From the NCBI GenBank assembly GCA_964035575.1, contig OZ037902.1, positions 930,001 to 994,000 of the forward strand: DNA of 64,000 nt. The letters are read 5' to 3'. This document shows positions 29,242 to 37,985 of the stretch, piece after piece (position 1 is the stretch's first letter; each line of letters begins with the position of its first letter). The DNA comes from Rhynchopus sp. YZ270_cl-10 (lineage: Eukaryota; Euglenozoa; Diplonemea; Diplonemida; Diplonemidae). The position numbers and the translations under genes are program-made. Under the pieces are notes generated by a model. The model worked only from the letters and a program-made list of their open reading frames with translations, did not search any database and was not told the origin of the DNA.

Positions 29242-29946
29242 ATGGCATCCCCACCAAAACCATGGGAGGTGAACCCAGAAGGGACTACTACAACAACTAC
29301 TGGAGACGGCAGTCCGGCACCTGTAGCGGGGGATACGACGGTTCCGTTAGCAGGAGCGACTGGGAGAACTGGAATTGGGGCAACTACAACTGGTTTGGGG
29401 ACTGGTGGATACATGAACAGAGCGTCTCTTGGAAGTGGCGGTCTTTACGGTGGAATGGGTGGAGGTTACGGTATGGGGGGAGGTTATGGGGGAGGAATGT
29501 ATGGAGGCATGGGTGGCTATGGGGGGATGGGGATGATGGGGATGGGCTCGCCTGCAGAGCAGAAGGCGCAGATGATGATGACTCTCATGAACCGATTGGG
29601 GGAAATGGTGTCAGGGTTTGCGCAAATGCTGCAGATGGCGATGAACAACATTTTGGTGTGCTGTTCGAACCTCGCAGGGCTCCATTCTCAATACCAAAGC
29701 GTCGAGGATGCACCAGAAGTTCCGGCATCCGATTCCGCACCTATAGTCCACGGTCTCGCCGGTTCGACCCCTCCACAGCAACCCACCCCAGCCAAGACAA
29801 ACGATACAGAGGCCACGATTCTTGGCTTAGGGCGCAAAATGATTCTGCTCTTTCTCATATGGAAGGTCGCAACGTTTTTGGCAAGTCGGCTGGAGCGTTA
29901 CCTATATGACGAAGGTGCAAATGCAGTGGTGAAAGCGGTGAAGTAA
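29242..29946 (+). CDS. PEX13: PEX13-like peroxisomal import protein without an SH3 domain
   Basis: 234 residues. The N-terminus MASPPKPWE matches the PPKPWE signature at the start of animal and fungal PEX13. A Gly/Met/Tyr-rich segment (~60-108, YGGGMYGGMGGYGG) follows, as in other PEX13 proteins. Next comes a helical block with NRLGEMVSGFAQMLQMAMNN (~118-137), equivalent to the conserved PEX13 core, a disordered linker, and one strong C-terminal hydrophobic helix (~200-217, MILLFLIWKVATFLASRL). There is no SH3 domain after it, as in plant PEX13 and trypanosome PEX13.2. PEX13 forms the YG-rich import channel and docks PEX14 and PEX5 at the peroxisome membrane. The gene implies peroxisomes or glycosomes. 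The start is supported by CACAGA just before the ATG. A generic Gly-rich membrane protein is the alternative. Confidence 0.75.
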   Translation: MASPPKPWEVNPEGTTTTTTGDGSPAPVAGDTTVPLAGATGRTGIGATTTGLGTGGYMNRASLGSGGLYGGMGGGYGMGGGYGGGMYGGMGGYGGMGMMGMGSPAEQKAQMMMTLMNRLGEMVSGFAQMLQMAMNNILVCCSNLAGLHSQYQSVEDAPEVPASDSAPIVHGLAGSTPPQQPTPAKTNDTEATILGLGRKMILLFLIWKVATFLASRLERYLYDEGANAVVKAVK

Positions 29947-31167
29947 ACAAAAGAGAGATTTTAAAGGATGACTAAAAAAAGGGGTTGTAATTCACCTTTT
30001 TTTTTTTGTTTAACCCGCGGAGTGTCAGTGCCTGCGTCCCAGAGGCGTTTGCACTATCAACTTCACTTTGTTTTAAATATGATTGCCTACAGTGTAGGTG
30101 GGGGTTTTAGTGCAAATCATTGATCCTGGTACTGCCACGTTTTTTTGTCATCTTTGTCAAATCCTTTGATAATCTCTCTGAGATTTTAAAATAGTCCCGT
30201 TAAGGTGCCGCTCTGGAAAGTGTTCCATCCTAGCCTAAGATCGGCATTTGAGTGTACTGTGAGTGGGGTTAAGAGAGGGGGGGAAAAACGGTATAATGCG
30301 GCCCCTTAAAGGCTTTGTATTTCAAAGTAAACCCTCCCTTTTTTATTTTTATTTTTACCAGCGCCTACATCCGCCGATGTACGGTGAGGCGTTTGCATTT
30401 TCAACTTCTCTTTTTATTTGAACAGTATCTTCTTCGTTTGTATGGTGTACGTGTTGTATGTGTTTAGGTGGTAGCTATGTTCTTTTTTTTCAAATTTTTT
30501 TTCCCTATTATTAGGCGGGTCAACGAGGTTCTCGTCCGATCGCGCAACAGGCTTCCTGTGTGGAACAAAAAAGAAAACAGAAAACCGAAGTATCGCGACC
30601 ACAATCGCTTCTGCCAGTATCAGTACTATTGCTGACCGAAAAATAAACCCCCTCCTCCACCCCCCCTTTTTTCCACCTGATTTTTTTTTTTTTTTGACCC
30701 GAGATTGATGGTGTTTGGCGGAAGTTGCTATTTTCTTCTGCATTCCCCACCAAACTGCCCTCCCCCTTCCGTTCTATCAACCCTCTCCCCCTCTCTGAGA
30801 CGTGTTTTGAAGCGTTCTTCAACGTCTCTGCACTAAAGGGCGAATCCCTTAATAATCTTCCCCCCTATCCTAATCGAGTCATCAAGATCAGTTGGGCGAC
30901 CGTAAAAGTCGAGGGGGTTTTTTGGCCTCAAAGAGGGTTCCTCTTCACTGCCAGGTAGTACACACTTTACGCACAAACAAAAACACCAACACCACTACTT
31001 CCAGGGCACTATAAACAACCCCCCTTTTTGTACACAAAAAAAGCCAAAAGGCACATACCCCCACCACCCCCTTTCCCTCTCTCTGGGGGAGGTTTGGTTT
31101 ACTCTTTCCCCCTCTGCTCTTTTTGTTTTTTTTTTTTTTCATTTGACCAACTTTTTCTCCTACAACA
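29947..31167. other. Intergenic region with motifs A, B and D
   Basis: Motif B lies at 30022-30064 and 30359-30405, a short motif A at 30302-30332 and motif D at 30920-30960. T- and C-rich leader sequence precedes ATG 31168. No gene seen. Confidence 0.55.
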
Positions 31168-32031
31168 ATGGGGTGTGGTTCAAGCACGCAGGGTGGCGGG
31201 CAGGGAAACCAGGCGCCGGTTTTGGCAATGGAGGTGGAGGAGAAGCCTGCGGTGCCTGTTATTGAGAATGTCGTTGACATTGAGACGATTCCCTCTACAA
31301 GCTGTGAGATACATAGTGAGGGGATGACGGTCGTTCTCTCTCGCGTCAATGGCGCGGTAGTATGCACTGTTGACGACGAAGTCCGCAACGACAACGTCGT
31401 CCGCATGCTCTACGACCCCTACTGGTCTTTCCTCCGTTTCCCTGATACCGGCAAAGGCGGTCGTATCCCCAAAGACCGCAACCTTCCTCAAATTCTCGGG
31501 AAACTTAAAGGGGTAGTCCAAGGCACTGCATGCCGTGCATGGATCCCCGACTCCATCCAATTAGACCTAGACATCCCAGCGCAACTCCAAAGGGGGCAAA
31601 TCGTAAAGGCATTGGATGACGTTCACGTAGGGGAAGGAACGCTAGCTGTAATGAGGGGAACGCATGGAACGGTGATGGGGGTGATTAACCCAACGGGGCC
31701 TCCAATACCGAATGTGGTAGGGTCTGGGATGAGAAGGATTAATGTGCGCTGGGATCGGCGTGAAGATGGGAAAACCAAAAAGATTTCAGTCCTAGAAGAA
31801 GAGTCGCGCCTGACCTCTGACATGCCAGAGCTCTTCCTACGAGGCTCCAAGGTCCTCCGTCTCGAAGATAAAGACATGATCACCCCCTTCTCCGGCGTCA
31901 TAATCGGACCCCCACAGCAACCACAAGGCGCGCCTGCAGTGCGTATTTACTGGGATGAATCCAAAGCGGAACAAGACTGTCTCTGTTCGGACCTCCACAT
32001 TGTCACCTTTAACGATAAAGCGAAGAAATGA
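31168..32031 (+). CDS. Probable N-myristoylated protein with two SH3-like beta repeats
   Basis: 287 residues starting MGCGSSTQ. Gly2 with Ser5/Ser6 fits the N-myristoylation consensus, and Cys3 is a palmitoylation candidate, so the protein is probably membrane-attached. A beta-rich middle (~40-125) contains SRVNGAVVCTVDDEV and YDPYWSFLRFPDTG. Two later segments look like small SH3/KOW-type barrels: GQIVKALDDVHVGEGTLAVM…GTHGTVMGV (~144-173) and LRGSKVLRLEDKDMI…SGVIIG (~225-248). Each is followed by a strand ending in RW or IYWD. No enzyme motif is visible. Dual acylation is common in flagellar-membrane and signalling proteins of protists, but the role here is unknown. The ATG lies in a standard context after a long pyrimidine tract. 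No intron seen. Confidence 0.7.
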   Translation: MGCGSSTQGGGQGNQAPVLAMEVEEKPAVPVIENVVDIETIPSTSCEIHSEGMTVVLSRVNGAVVCTVDDEVRNDNVVRMLYDPYWSFLRFPDTGKGGRIPKDRNLPQILGKLKGVVQGTACRAWIPDSIQLDLDIPAQLQRGQIVKALDDVHVGEGTLAVMRGTHGTVMGVINPTGPPIPNVVGSGMRRINVRWDRREDGKTKKISVLEEESRLTSDMPELFLRGSKVLRLEDKDMITPFSGVIIGPPQQPQGAPAVRIYWDESKAEQDCLCSDLHIVTFNDKAKK

Positions 32032-32433
32032 AAAAGGGGGATGGGTTGGTTGCATATTAGGGGGGTTTTTGGGGGGGTTTTTTCATTTTTTTGGTCACAA
32101 AAGGGTTTCGAGTCACATTGTTTTTAGGGTGAAAATAGAGGCAAGATTTTATCGGGGAAAAAAAATCTTTTTGTTTTTTTCTGTCGGAAGGGGTGTACTA
32201 GAAGTGTGTGTTGTGTGAAAACTGGTGTAGGAAGCCCCACAGAGTGGAATATTGCCCCATATACACATGTACAGTGTCTCCCACCCCTTTTTTTTTGACT
32301 CAAAAAAAAAGGTATGACCAGCAAGGTGGTTATATTGTCCAATTTTTTAGATGTGTACACCATGCAATGCGAGGTCTAGTGTGCACGGTAGAGTCCCGCC
32401 CGACTTGGAGTGTGTAAATTACAGTCTTACCTC

Positions 32434-32454
32434 CTGAGTCCGACAGTCGGACTC
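32434..32454. repeat. Perfect 21-base palindrome
   Basis: TGAGTCCGAC-A-GTCGGACTCA, followed by two further GTCCGAC words (32459, 32474). It may be a protein-binding site or hairpin. Confidence 0.7.
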
Positions 32455-32863
32455 ATCAGAGTCCGACACAAAGGGTCCGACATTTCCAGGGCAGACTCCA
32501 CCGTGTGTGCCTGTATAAAAAAAATGGTTTGGCTAGATTTTAGCCTTGTTGCACATGGTAAATTCATCTTTTCCTCCAAATTTTCACTTTTCTTAAGGTG
32601 AAGCTTAGGAGCATCTTAGTTAACTCTCTCTCTCTCCCTCCTTTTTTTTTCGTGTCTGTGTTCTTTGCGCACACACAAAAAGAGAGAGAGAGGAGGGGAG
32701 CATGTGTTGGTATGTGTTCTGTGGTTGCCACCACCGTTCTTACGCATAGTCCTCGAACCCCCGTTCTCTCTATCCAAGACCACTATCTCAACCTTCACTT
32801 TCTTGTGAATCTTTCTTTATGTGTTCTCAGAGAGGTACATGCATCCGCCAGGGTTTTTTCTTT

Positions 32864-32921
32864 GTGGCATGGTTCTCGCTTAGGGTGCGAGAGGTCCGGG
32901 GTTCAATTCCCCGCCGAGCCC
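32864..32921 (+). pseudogene. 3' part of a tRNA-Pro(AGG)
   Basis: GTGGCATGG is followed by a perfect anticodon stem-loop (TTCTCGC-TTAGGGT-GCGAGAG, anticodon AGG) and a perfect 5-bp T-arm around TTCAATT. It ends with the 3' acceptor strand CCGAGCCC, as in eukaryotic tRNA-Pro. The expected 5' acceptor strand GGCTCGG and the first half of the D-arm are missing. Instead the upstream sequence is CCAGGGTTTTTTCTTT. So this is a truncated tRNA gene or a tRNA-derived repeat, not a complete gene. Confidence 0.75.
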
Positions 32922-33983
32922 TTTGTTAAGATGGGCTTGCAGCGCAAGGCATATTCGTCTTTCAAAATTTATATCTAGCCAACTCTTTTGAATTTTCGAT
33001 GAGAACACAATGCGTTCTCATAACATGCGAGAACGAAAATTCAAAAAAAAAAAAAAAAACCTGAGCGGAAACTTCAAAAAAAAAAGAAACAAATACGACA
33101 GACAGAAGTTCTCAATCTGTCTCATCTCTCTGCAGGTTGTCAGAAATGATTTCTCCTGGACTTCTCTTTTTTCAAAAAAAAAAAAGGGGGTACTTTGCAG
33201 AGTAGAGGACTTTCGTTTATTTCTTTAAGAGCCTCGTATACAGCCTTCAGGCAATATTGAGTACAGATCCTTGCCGTAGCAGGTGACTGTCGACACGACA
33301 AAATTTTGCTTCAATCAGTCTGCACATTTTCATCCTGCAGAGCGTGCACAAAGTAGATTTATTCAAGAAACCGAATGTGCGCACACATTTCACCATTTCT
33401 CCCCTTTCTCCTTCCCCCCAAAACAAAAAAAAAAAAAATTCCCCCTTTTCACAAAGGGTGTGTTCTTCAAAAAAAAAAAAATGCAAGAGTTTTTTTGTAC
33501 AAATCAATCACTGATGTCCTCTGATGGTCTCCTTCCCTTGAGAAGCAGATGGACGACAGGCAGGGGGGTGGGGCACTTTTATTTTGCACCAATGTAGGAA
33601 TGTTTTGAGGGGTGAGAAGGAAGGAGTTTGTTTTTAAGAAAGCACGTTTTCACGTTTTGGAACTCTTTTTTTTTTCTTCGAAAAAATTGAAAAATAAAAA
33701 AATCAAAGGAAGTATGTGTGTAGATGCAGAGACACAATATTTTTGTTTTGTTTTTTTTTTCGTGTCATCAGTTTTCGCCAAGTCTTCAGAGAAGCAGAAC
33801 GGAAGAGGGGTTCAATTTGTTCAAAGATGTGTGCACCCGAGAGGTTCATGCATCTCACAAACTTTTGTGTTATGCCTTATTTGGCCATTAAGTTCTTTGG
33901 AGTACTGTACTACAAAAACCCTCTTGGTGTCACTATGCGAATATTCCCTCTAGTTGTTCCCAAGCCTAGCCCACCTTTTCAAA

Positions 33984-34360
33984 CACGACGACCTAGTTAT
34001 GCCCAAAATACAACTAGACCCCTGTTACAACAAGGGTAGCTGCAAGCAAACAATGAGTACAAAGGGTCTAGTGAATATCAACCAGACCCCTAGTTATGCA
34101 ACAAGCTTCGGAAAGGAGGATTCCTTAAAAAGGAGGCCACCGATACAGTCCCTGCACATCAATGCATCGATGTATAACCTTACATAATTTTAACTTCAAA
34201 TGCGTGTACTCCGTACTTGAACGCATTGTTTAGACGACTTGTGAATTATTGGAATCTCATTAAAAAAAAATCAAGCAAATCCTTGTTATGGAACTAGTTA
34301 TCAACATAACTAGTTATCTCCTTGTTAGAACTCGTCTTCGGGCAAAGCTACGTCGTCGTG
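33984..34360. mobile_element. 377-bp inverted-repeat element (MITE-like)
   Basis: CACGACGACCTAGTTATGCCC at the left is inverted at 34340-34360 with about three mismatches. Both arms continue inward with AACAAGG and CTAGTTAT words, which also recur in the middle (AACTAGTTATCAACATAACT near 34290). No coding frame. Confidence 0.5.
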
Positions 34361-34620
34361 AAGGTAACCAAGCCCCACTCGCCCCCCCCCCCCCTCCATA
34401 TATTTTCTTTGTATACTAGTCACCACCTACACGTATTTGATGCACATTGACACCAGTATTTCTCATGTGTAGTGTCAAAGTATTTTGTATGCTTTTTTTA
34501 TGTTATTATTTGAAAGGAACGTACACAGGTTTCCGCTGGGTCGGAGCTGGCAAAAAAGAGTTGGGCTAAGTTAGCCTAGCTCAGGTTTCAGCTGGTGTCA
34601 CTGTTTCCTTTTTATTTATA

Positions 34621-34650
34621 GGTACGCGAGAGGGCTTTGTATTTCAAGTC
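34621..34650 (+). repeat. Dispersed motif A copy upstream of the HSP70 array
   Basis: GGTACGCGAGAGGGCTTTGT followed by ATTTCAAG. It lies ~340 bases before the first HSP70 start. Confidence 0.7.
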
Positions 34651-34862
34651 GATTTTTTTTCTTCCCCTTTTTGGGTACGGGAGGTGGGGGTCGCGTTCAG
34701 GTCGCAACCACAGGACACGTGGCGTTTGTAATCTTACAAGAAAAACAAACGTACTCTTTCACGAAAAAAAAAAAAAAAAAAGACAAATCATTTTCACTTT
34801 GCGCCTTTCTAAACATTCACCGTCTCCAAACCACAATGCTATCCCTCCAAATGTACCTTGGG

Positions 34863-34989
34863 TACCACAGCAATTTGCTCCCCCCCGAATCACACGTCAC
34901 CACACACAAACACACACCAAACAGATATATTTTTGCATTTAGTTTCAGTAAACACACAAAACAAAACCCGCAAAGACCACACTACAACA
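34863..34989 (+). promoter_or_regulatory. Shared HSP70 5' leader
   Basis: The 127 bases before the first ATG match the last 128 bases of each spacer except for one base in the C-run and a few changes at the left edge. They contain a GATATATTTTTGCATTTAG TATA-like stretch ~70 bases before the ATG, a TTTCAG and a CA-rich leader. Upstream of 34863 copy 1 has unrelated sequence, so the essential leader is probably within this block. Confidence 0.5.
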
Positions 34990-36844
34990 ATGTCCTACGA
35001 CGGCGCAATCGGTATCGACCTGGGAACGACCTACTCCTGCGTGGGAGTGTGGCAGAACGAGCGTGTGGAGATCATTGCGAACGACCAGGGGAACCGCACG
35101 ACCCCGTCCTACGTGGCCTTCACGGACAGCGAGCGTCTGATCGGAGATGCGGCGAAGAACCAGGTGGCGATGAACCCGACGAACACTGTGTTTGACGCAA
35201 AGCGTCTGATTGGGCGCCAGCTGACGGACGCGTCTGTGCAGAGCGACATGAAGCACTGGCCCTTCAAGGTTGTGGCGAAGGCGGACGGGAAGCCGCTGAT
35301 TGAGGTGAACTACATGGGGGAGAAGAAGACCTTCATGCCCGAGGAGGTGTCGGCGATGATCCTTGTGAAGATGAAGGAGACGGCGGAGGCCTTCCTTGGG
35401 AAGGAGGTGAAGAAGAGCGTTGTGACTGTGCCTGCGTACTTCAACGACTCGCAGCGCCAGGCCACCAAGGACGCAGGAACGATCTCCGGGATGGAGATCC
35501 TGCGTATCGTCAACGAGCCGACTGCGGCTGCCATTGCCTACGGACTCGACAAGGCGGATGAGGCGGAGAAGAACATCCTTATCTTCGACCTGGGTGGTGG
35601 CACCTTCGACGTGACGCTGCTGACCATTGACGGGGGCATCTTCGAGGTGAAGGCAACTGCCGGAGACACCCACTTGGGAGGCGAGGACTTCGACAACCGC
35701 ATGGTGAACCACTTTGTGGAGGAGTTCAAGCGCAAGCACAAGAAGGACCTGACGACGAACCAGCGTGCGCTGCGCCGTCTGCGCACTGCCTGTGAGCGTG
35801 CCAAGCGTGCCCTGTCGTCGGCGGCACAGACCAGCATTGAGATTGACTCGCTGTTTGAGGGTATCGACTTCTACACGTCGCTGGGACGTGCGCGTTTCGA
35901 GGAGATGTGTGCGGACCTGTTCCGCTCGTGCCTGCGCCCTGTGGAGCAGGTGCTGTCGGACGCGAAGATGGACAAGCGCTCGATCCACGAGGTTGTGCTG
36001 GTCGGAGGATCGACCCGTATCCCGAAGATCCAGAACATGGTGTCTGACTTCTTTGGCGGAAAGGAACTGAACAAGTCGATCAACCCCGACGAGGCTGTTG
36101 CCTTTGGCGCTGCGGTGCAGGCCTTTGTGCTGACGGGAGGGAAGAGCAAGCAGACGGAGCGGGTCCTGCTTATCGACGTGGCGCCGCTGACTGTGGGCAT
36201 CGAGACTGCTGGCGGTGTGATGACACCGCTGATCAAGAGGAACACAACGATCCCGACGAAGAAGAGCCAGGTCTTCTCGACCTACGCCGACAACCAGCCC
36301 GGTGTGCACATCCAGGTCTTTGAGGGTGAGCGTGCGATGACGAAGGACTGCCACCAGCTGGGGACCTTTGACCTGTCCGGGATCCCGCTAGCCCCGCGTG
36401 GTGTGCCCCAGATTGAGGTGACCTTTGACGTTGACACGAACGGGATCATGAACGTCGGTGCTGAGGACAAGACAAGCGGGAAGACGGCGAACGTGACGAT
36501 CACAAACGACAAGGGCCGTCTGTCGCAGGCGGAGATTGACGCAATGTGCAAGGACGCAGAGAAGTACGCTGAGTCCGACAAGCTTGCGAAGGAGCGTGTG
36601 GAGTCGAAGAACGCGCTCGAGAACTACGCCTACTCGATGAAGAACACCATGAACGAGGAGAAGACGGCCGCCCTTGTCCCCGAGGACGACAAGAAGAAGG
36701 TTCAGGATGCGTGCCAGGAGGCCATCCAGTGGCTCGACGGTGCCCAGGAAGCATCGAAGGACGAGTACGACTCGCGCATGAAGGAGCTTGAGGCCATCTG
36801 CTCCCCCATCGTGACGAAGATGTACGAGCAGCAGGGCGGTGCCC

Positions 36845-36890
<46 letters not shown>

Positions 36891-36966
36891 CGCAGGCGCA
36901 GGCGCAGGCGGCGCAGCATCCGGTGCCGCACCCGGAGCTGGACCCCAGGTTGAGGAGGTCGACTAA
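34990..36966 (+). CDS. HSP70: Cytosolic HSP70, array copy 1
   Basis: 658 residues, no intron. ATP-dependent chaperone that binds exposed hydrophobic peptides with J-protein and nucleotide-exchange partners. All three family signatures are present: IDLGTTYSC (~8-16), [14 protein letters not shown] (~198-211) and [13 protein letters not shown] (~336-348). The substrate-binding domain follows at ~390-500 and the lid from ~505. The C-terminus VEEVD is the cytosolic TPR-binding tail, and there is no ER or mitochondrial targeting. Before it lies a Gly-Ala repeat (~619-640) encoded by seven GGAGCA and three GGCGCA hexamers, replacing the GGMP-type repeats of other protists. ATG 34990 is preferred over an upstream in-frame ATG at 34858 because [11 protein letters not shown] is the normal start. 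Codon use is strongly biased to G/C-ending codons, as expected for a highly expressed gene. Confidence 0.97.
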
Positions 36967-37178
36967 GAGAGCTACACTTGAGTGTGCCCTTTTTCTGTTG
37001 AACAGTTTTTTTTAGTATTGTTTTTCAGTTAGTTTTACATGTTAGTGCTGTGTTTTTCTTTTCGGCAGCGGGTCATCTAGCAATCCTGTCATTAGATAAA
37101 CTGACGCACCATCCCTGGAAGGATGTGAAGTTGGGAGGTCTTTATTTTGTGTCCAAACATTTTTCTTTTTCAACACTG

Positions 37179-37220
37179 GTACACTGCCACGGACGAGCGG
37201 GCTGTTGTATTTCAAGACAA
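37179..37220 (+). repeat. Dispersed motif A inside the HSP70 spacer (recurs in all spacers)
   Basis: GGTACACTGCCACGGACGAG followed by CGGGCTGTTGTATTTCAAGA. It has the same layout as the single copies elsewhere, with an insertion of ~6 bases. It recurs 213 bases after each HSP70 stop. Confidence 0.75.
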
Positions 37221-37504
37221 GTTTTTGTTTTGTGTTGTTTTTATTGTTTTTGTTTTTTGTTTTTGTTTTATGTCGTTAGAAATTCTTCGACTGCGGAATG
37301 GTTTCCATTTTTATCTTCTTTTTTTTCTTCCCCCCCTAGCTTTAAATGCTCTATTCAAACGCCGCTTTGTTTAGACTCTTGTCCAACTGCAGCACACTCC
37401 CTTCTTATCAAGGGAACTTCAGTTTGCGACAGAAGATGCTTTCTGTTCTCCTTGAACTGAAAGTATCTGAAATTAGTTTCAACTCTTTTCTTTTCTTCCA
37501 GTCC

Positions 37505-37540
37505 TAGTGCCTGCGTTCGTAGAGACGTTGCGCACTTCAA
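37505..37540 (+). repeat. Dispersed motif B inside the HSP70 spacer (recurs in all spacers)
   Basis: AGTGCCTGCGTTCGTAGAGA followed by CGTTGCGCACTTCAAA, matching the copies at 28197, 30022 and 30359. Confidence 0.65.
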
Positions 37541-37985
37541 AAATGTCACTTTCCGCTTCAAAATATTGGAGGTTTTGCTTTTTTTGCTTTTTCTCTTTTT
37601 TTGCGATGAAAAGCAGGTGCCAAAAGAACCACACCTGATCATCTCTTCTTCTCGTCCTTGTATAAATATTTGTTTTTTTTTTAAACCGTCAAGTGTAACC
37701 ACCTCTTTGCTGCTCCGCACCTGGCTTTTTTGCGGCGTGCATATGTGTAGGTGTTTTCCACTTTTCCCACTTTCTTTTTCATGTGTAACCATGTTTGAAC
37801 AAAAATCAACACCAACAACGCGAACACCCCACCCATCCCCCCCTAATTAACTTTGTATACCACAGCACTTTGCTCCCCCCCCGAATCACACGTCACCACA
37901 CACAAACACACACCAAACAGATATATTTTTGCATTTAGTTTCAGTAAACACACAAAACAAAACCCGCAAAGACCACACTACAACA

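Larger units (their letters stand above)
32032..34862. other. Intergenic region with tRNA fragment and repeats
   Basis: T-rich, with no supported protein gene. It contains a perfect 21-base palindrome (32434-32454), motif C (32594-32625), a tRNA-Pro 3' part (32864-32921), an inverted-repeat element (33984-34360) and motif A (34621-34650). Confidence 0.55.
36967..37985 (+). other. HSP70 intergenic spacer (first of nine complete copies)
   Basis: 1019 bp between stop and next ATG, repeated after every array copy. From left to right: T-rich 3' flank, motif A at 37179-37220 (GGTACACTGCCACGGACGAG and on), poly-T/G-T rich DNA, a TTC/GAA-rich stretch (37447-37500), motif B at 37505-37540, a TATAAATATT word at 37661, and the CA-rich leader. 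It presumably holds the terminator, the promoter and any trans- or cis-splice signals of each unit. Confidence 0.8.

Noticed and set aside
30414-30743. 109-codon minus-strand frame
   Set aside because: Lys/Phe-rich low-complexity translation of poly-T DNA; no splice signals or family features.
34945-36354. 469-codon open frame on the strand opposite each HSP70 gene
   Set aside because: Long antisense frames over HSP70 are a known by-product of G/C-ending codon bias. The frame is repeated only because the gene is, and the predicted peptide is His/Leu/Arg-rich without domain features.
37447-37500. TTC/GAA-rich stretch in the HSP70 spacer as a heat-shock element
   Set aside because: The GAA and TTC words do not have the alternating 5-bp spacing of a heat-shock element, so I do not call it.
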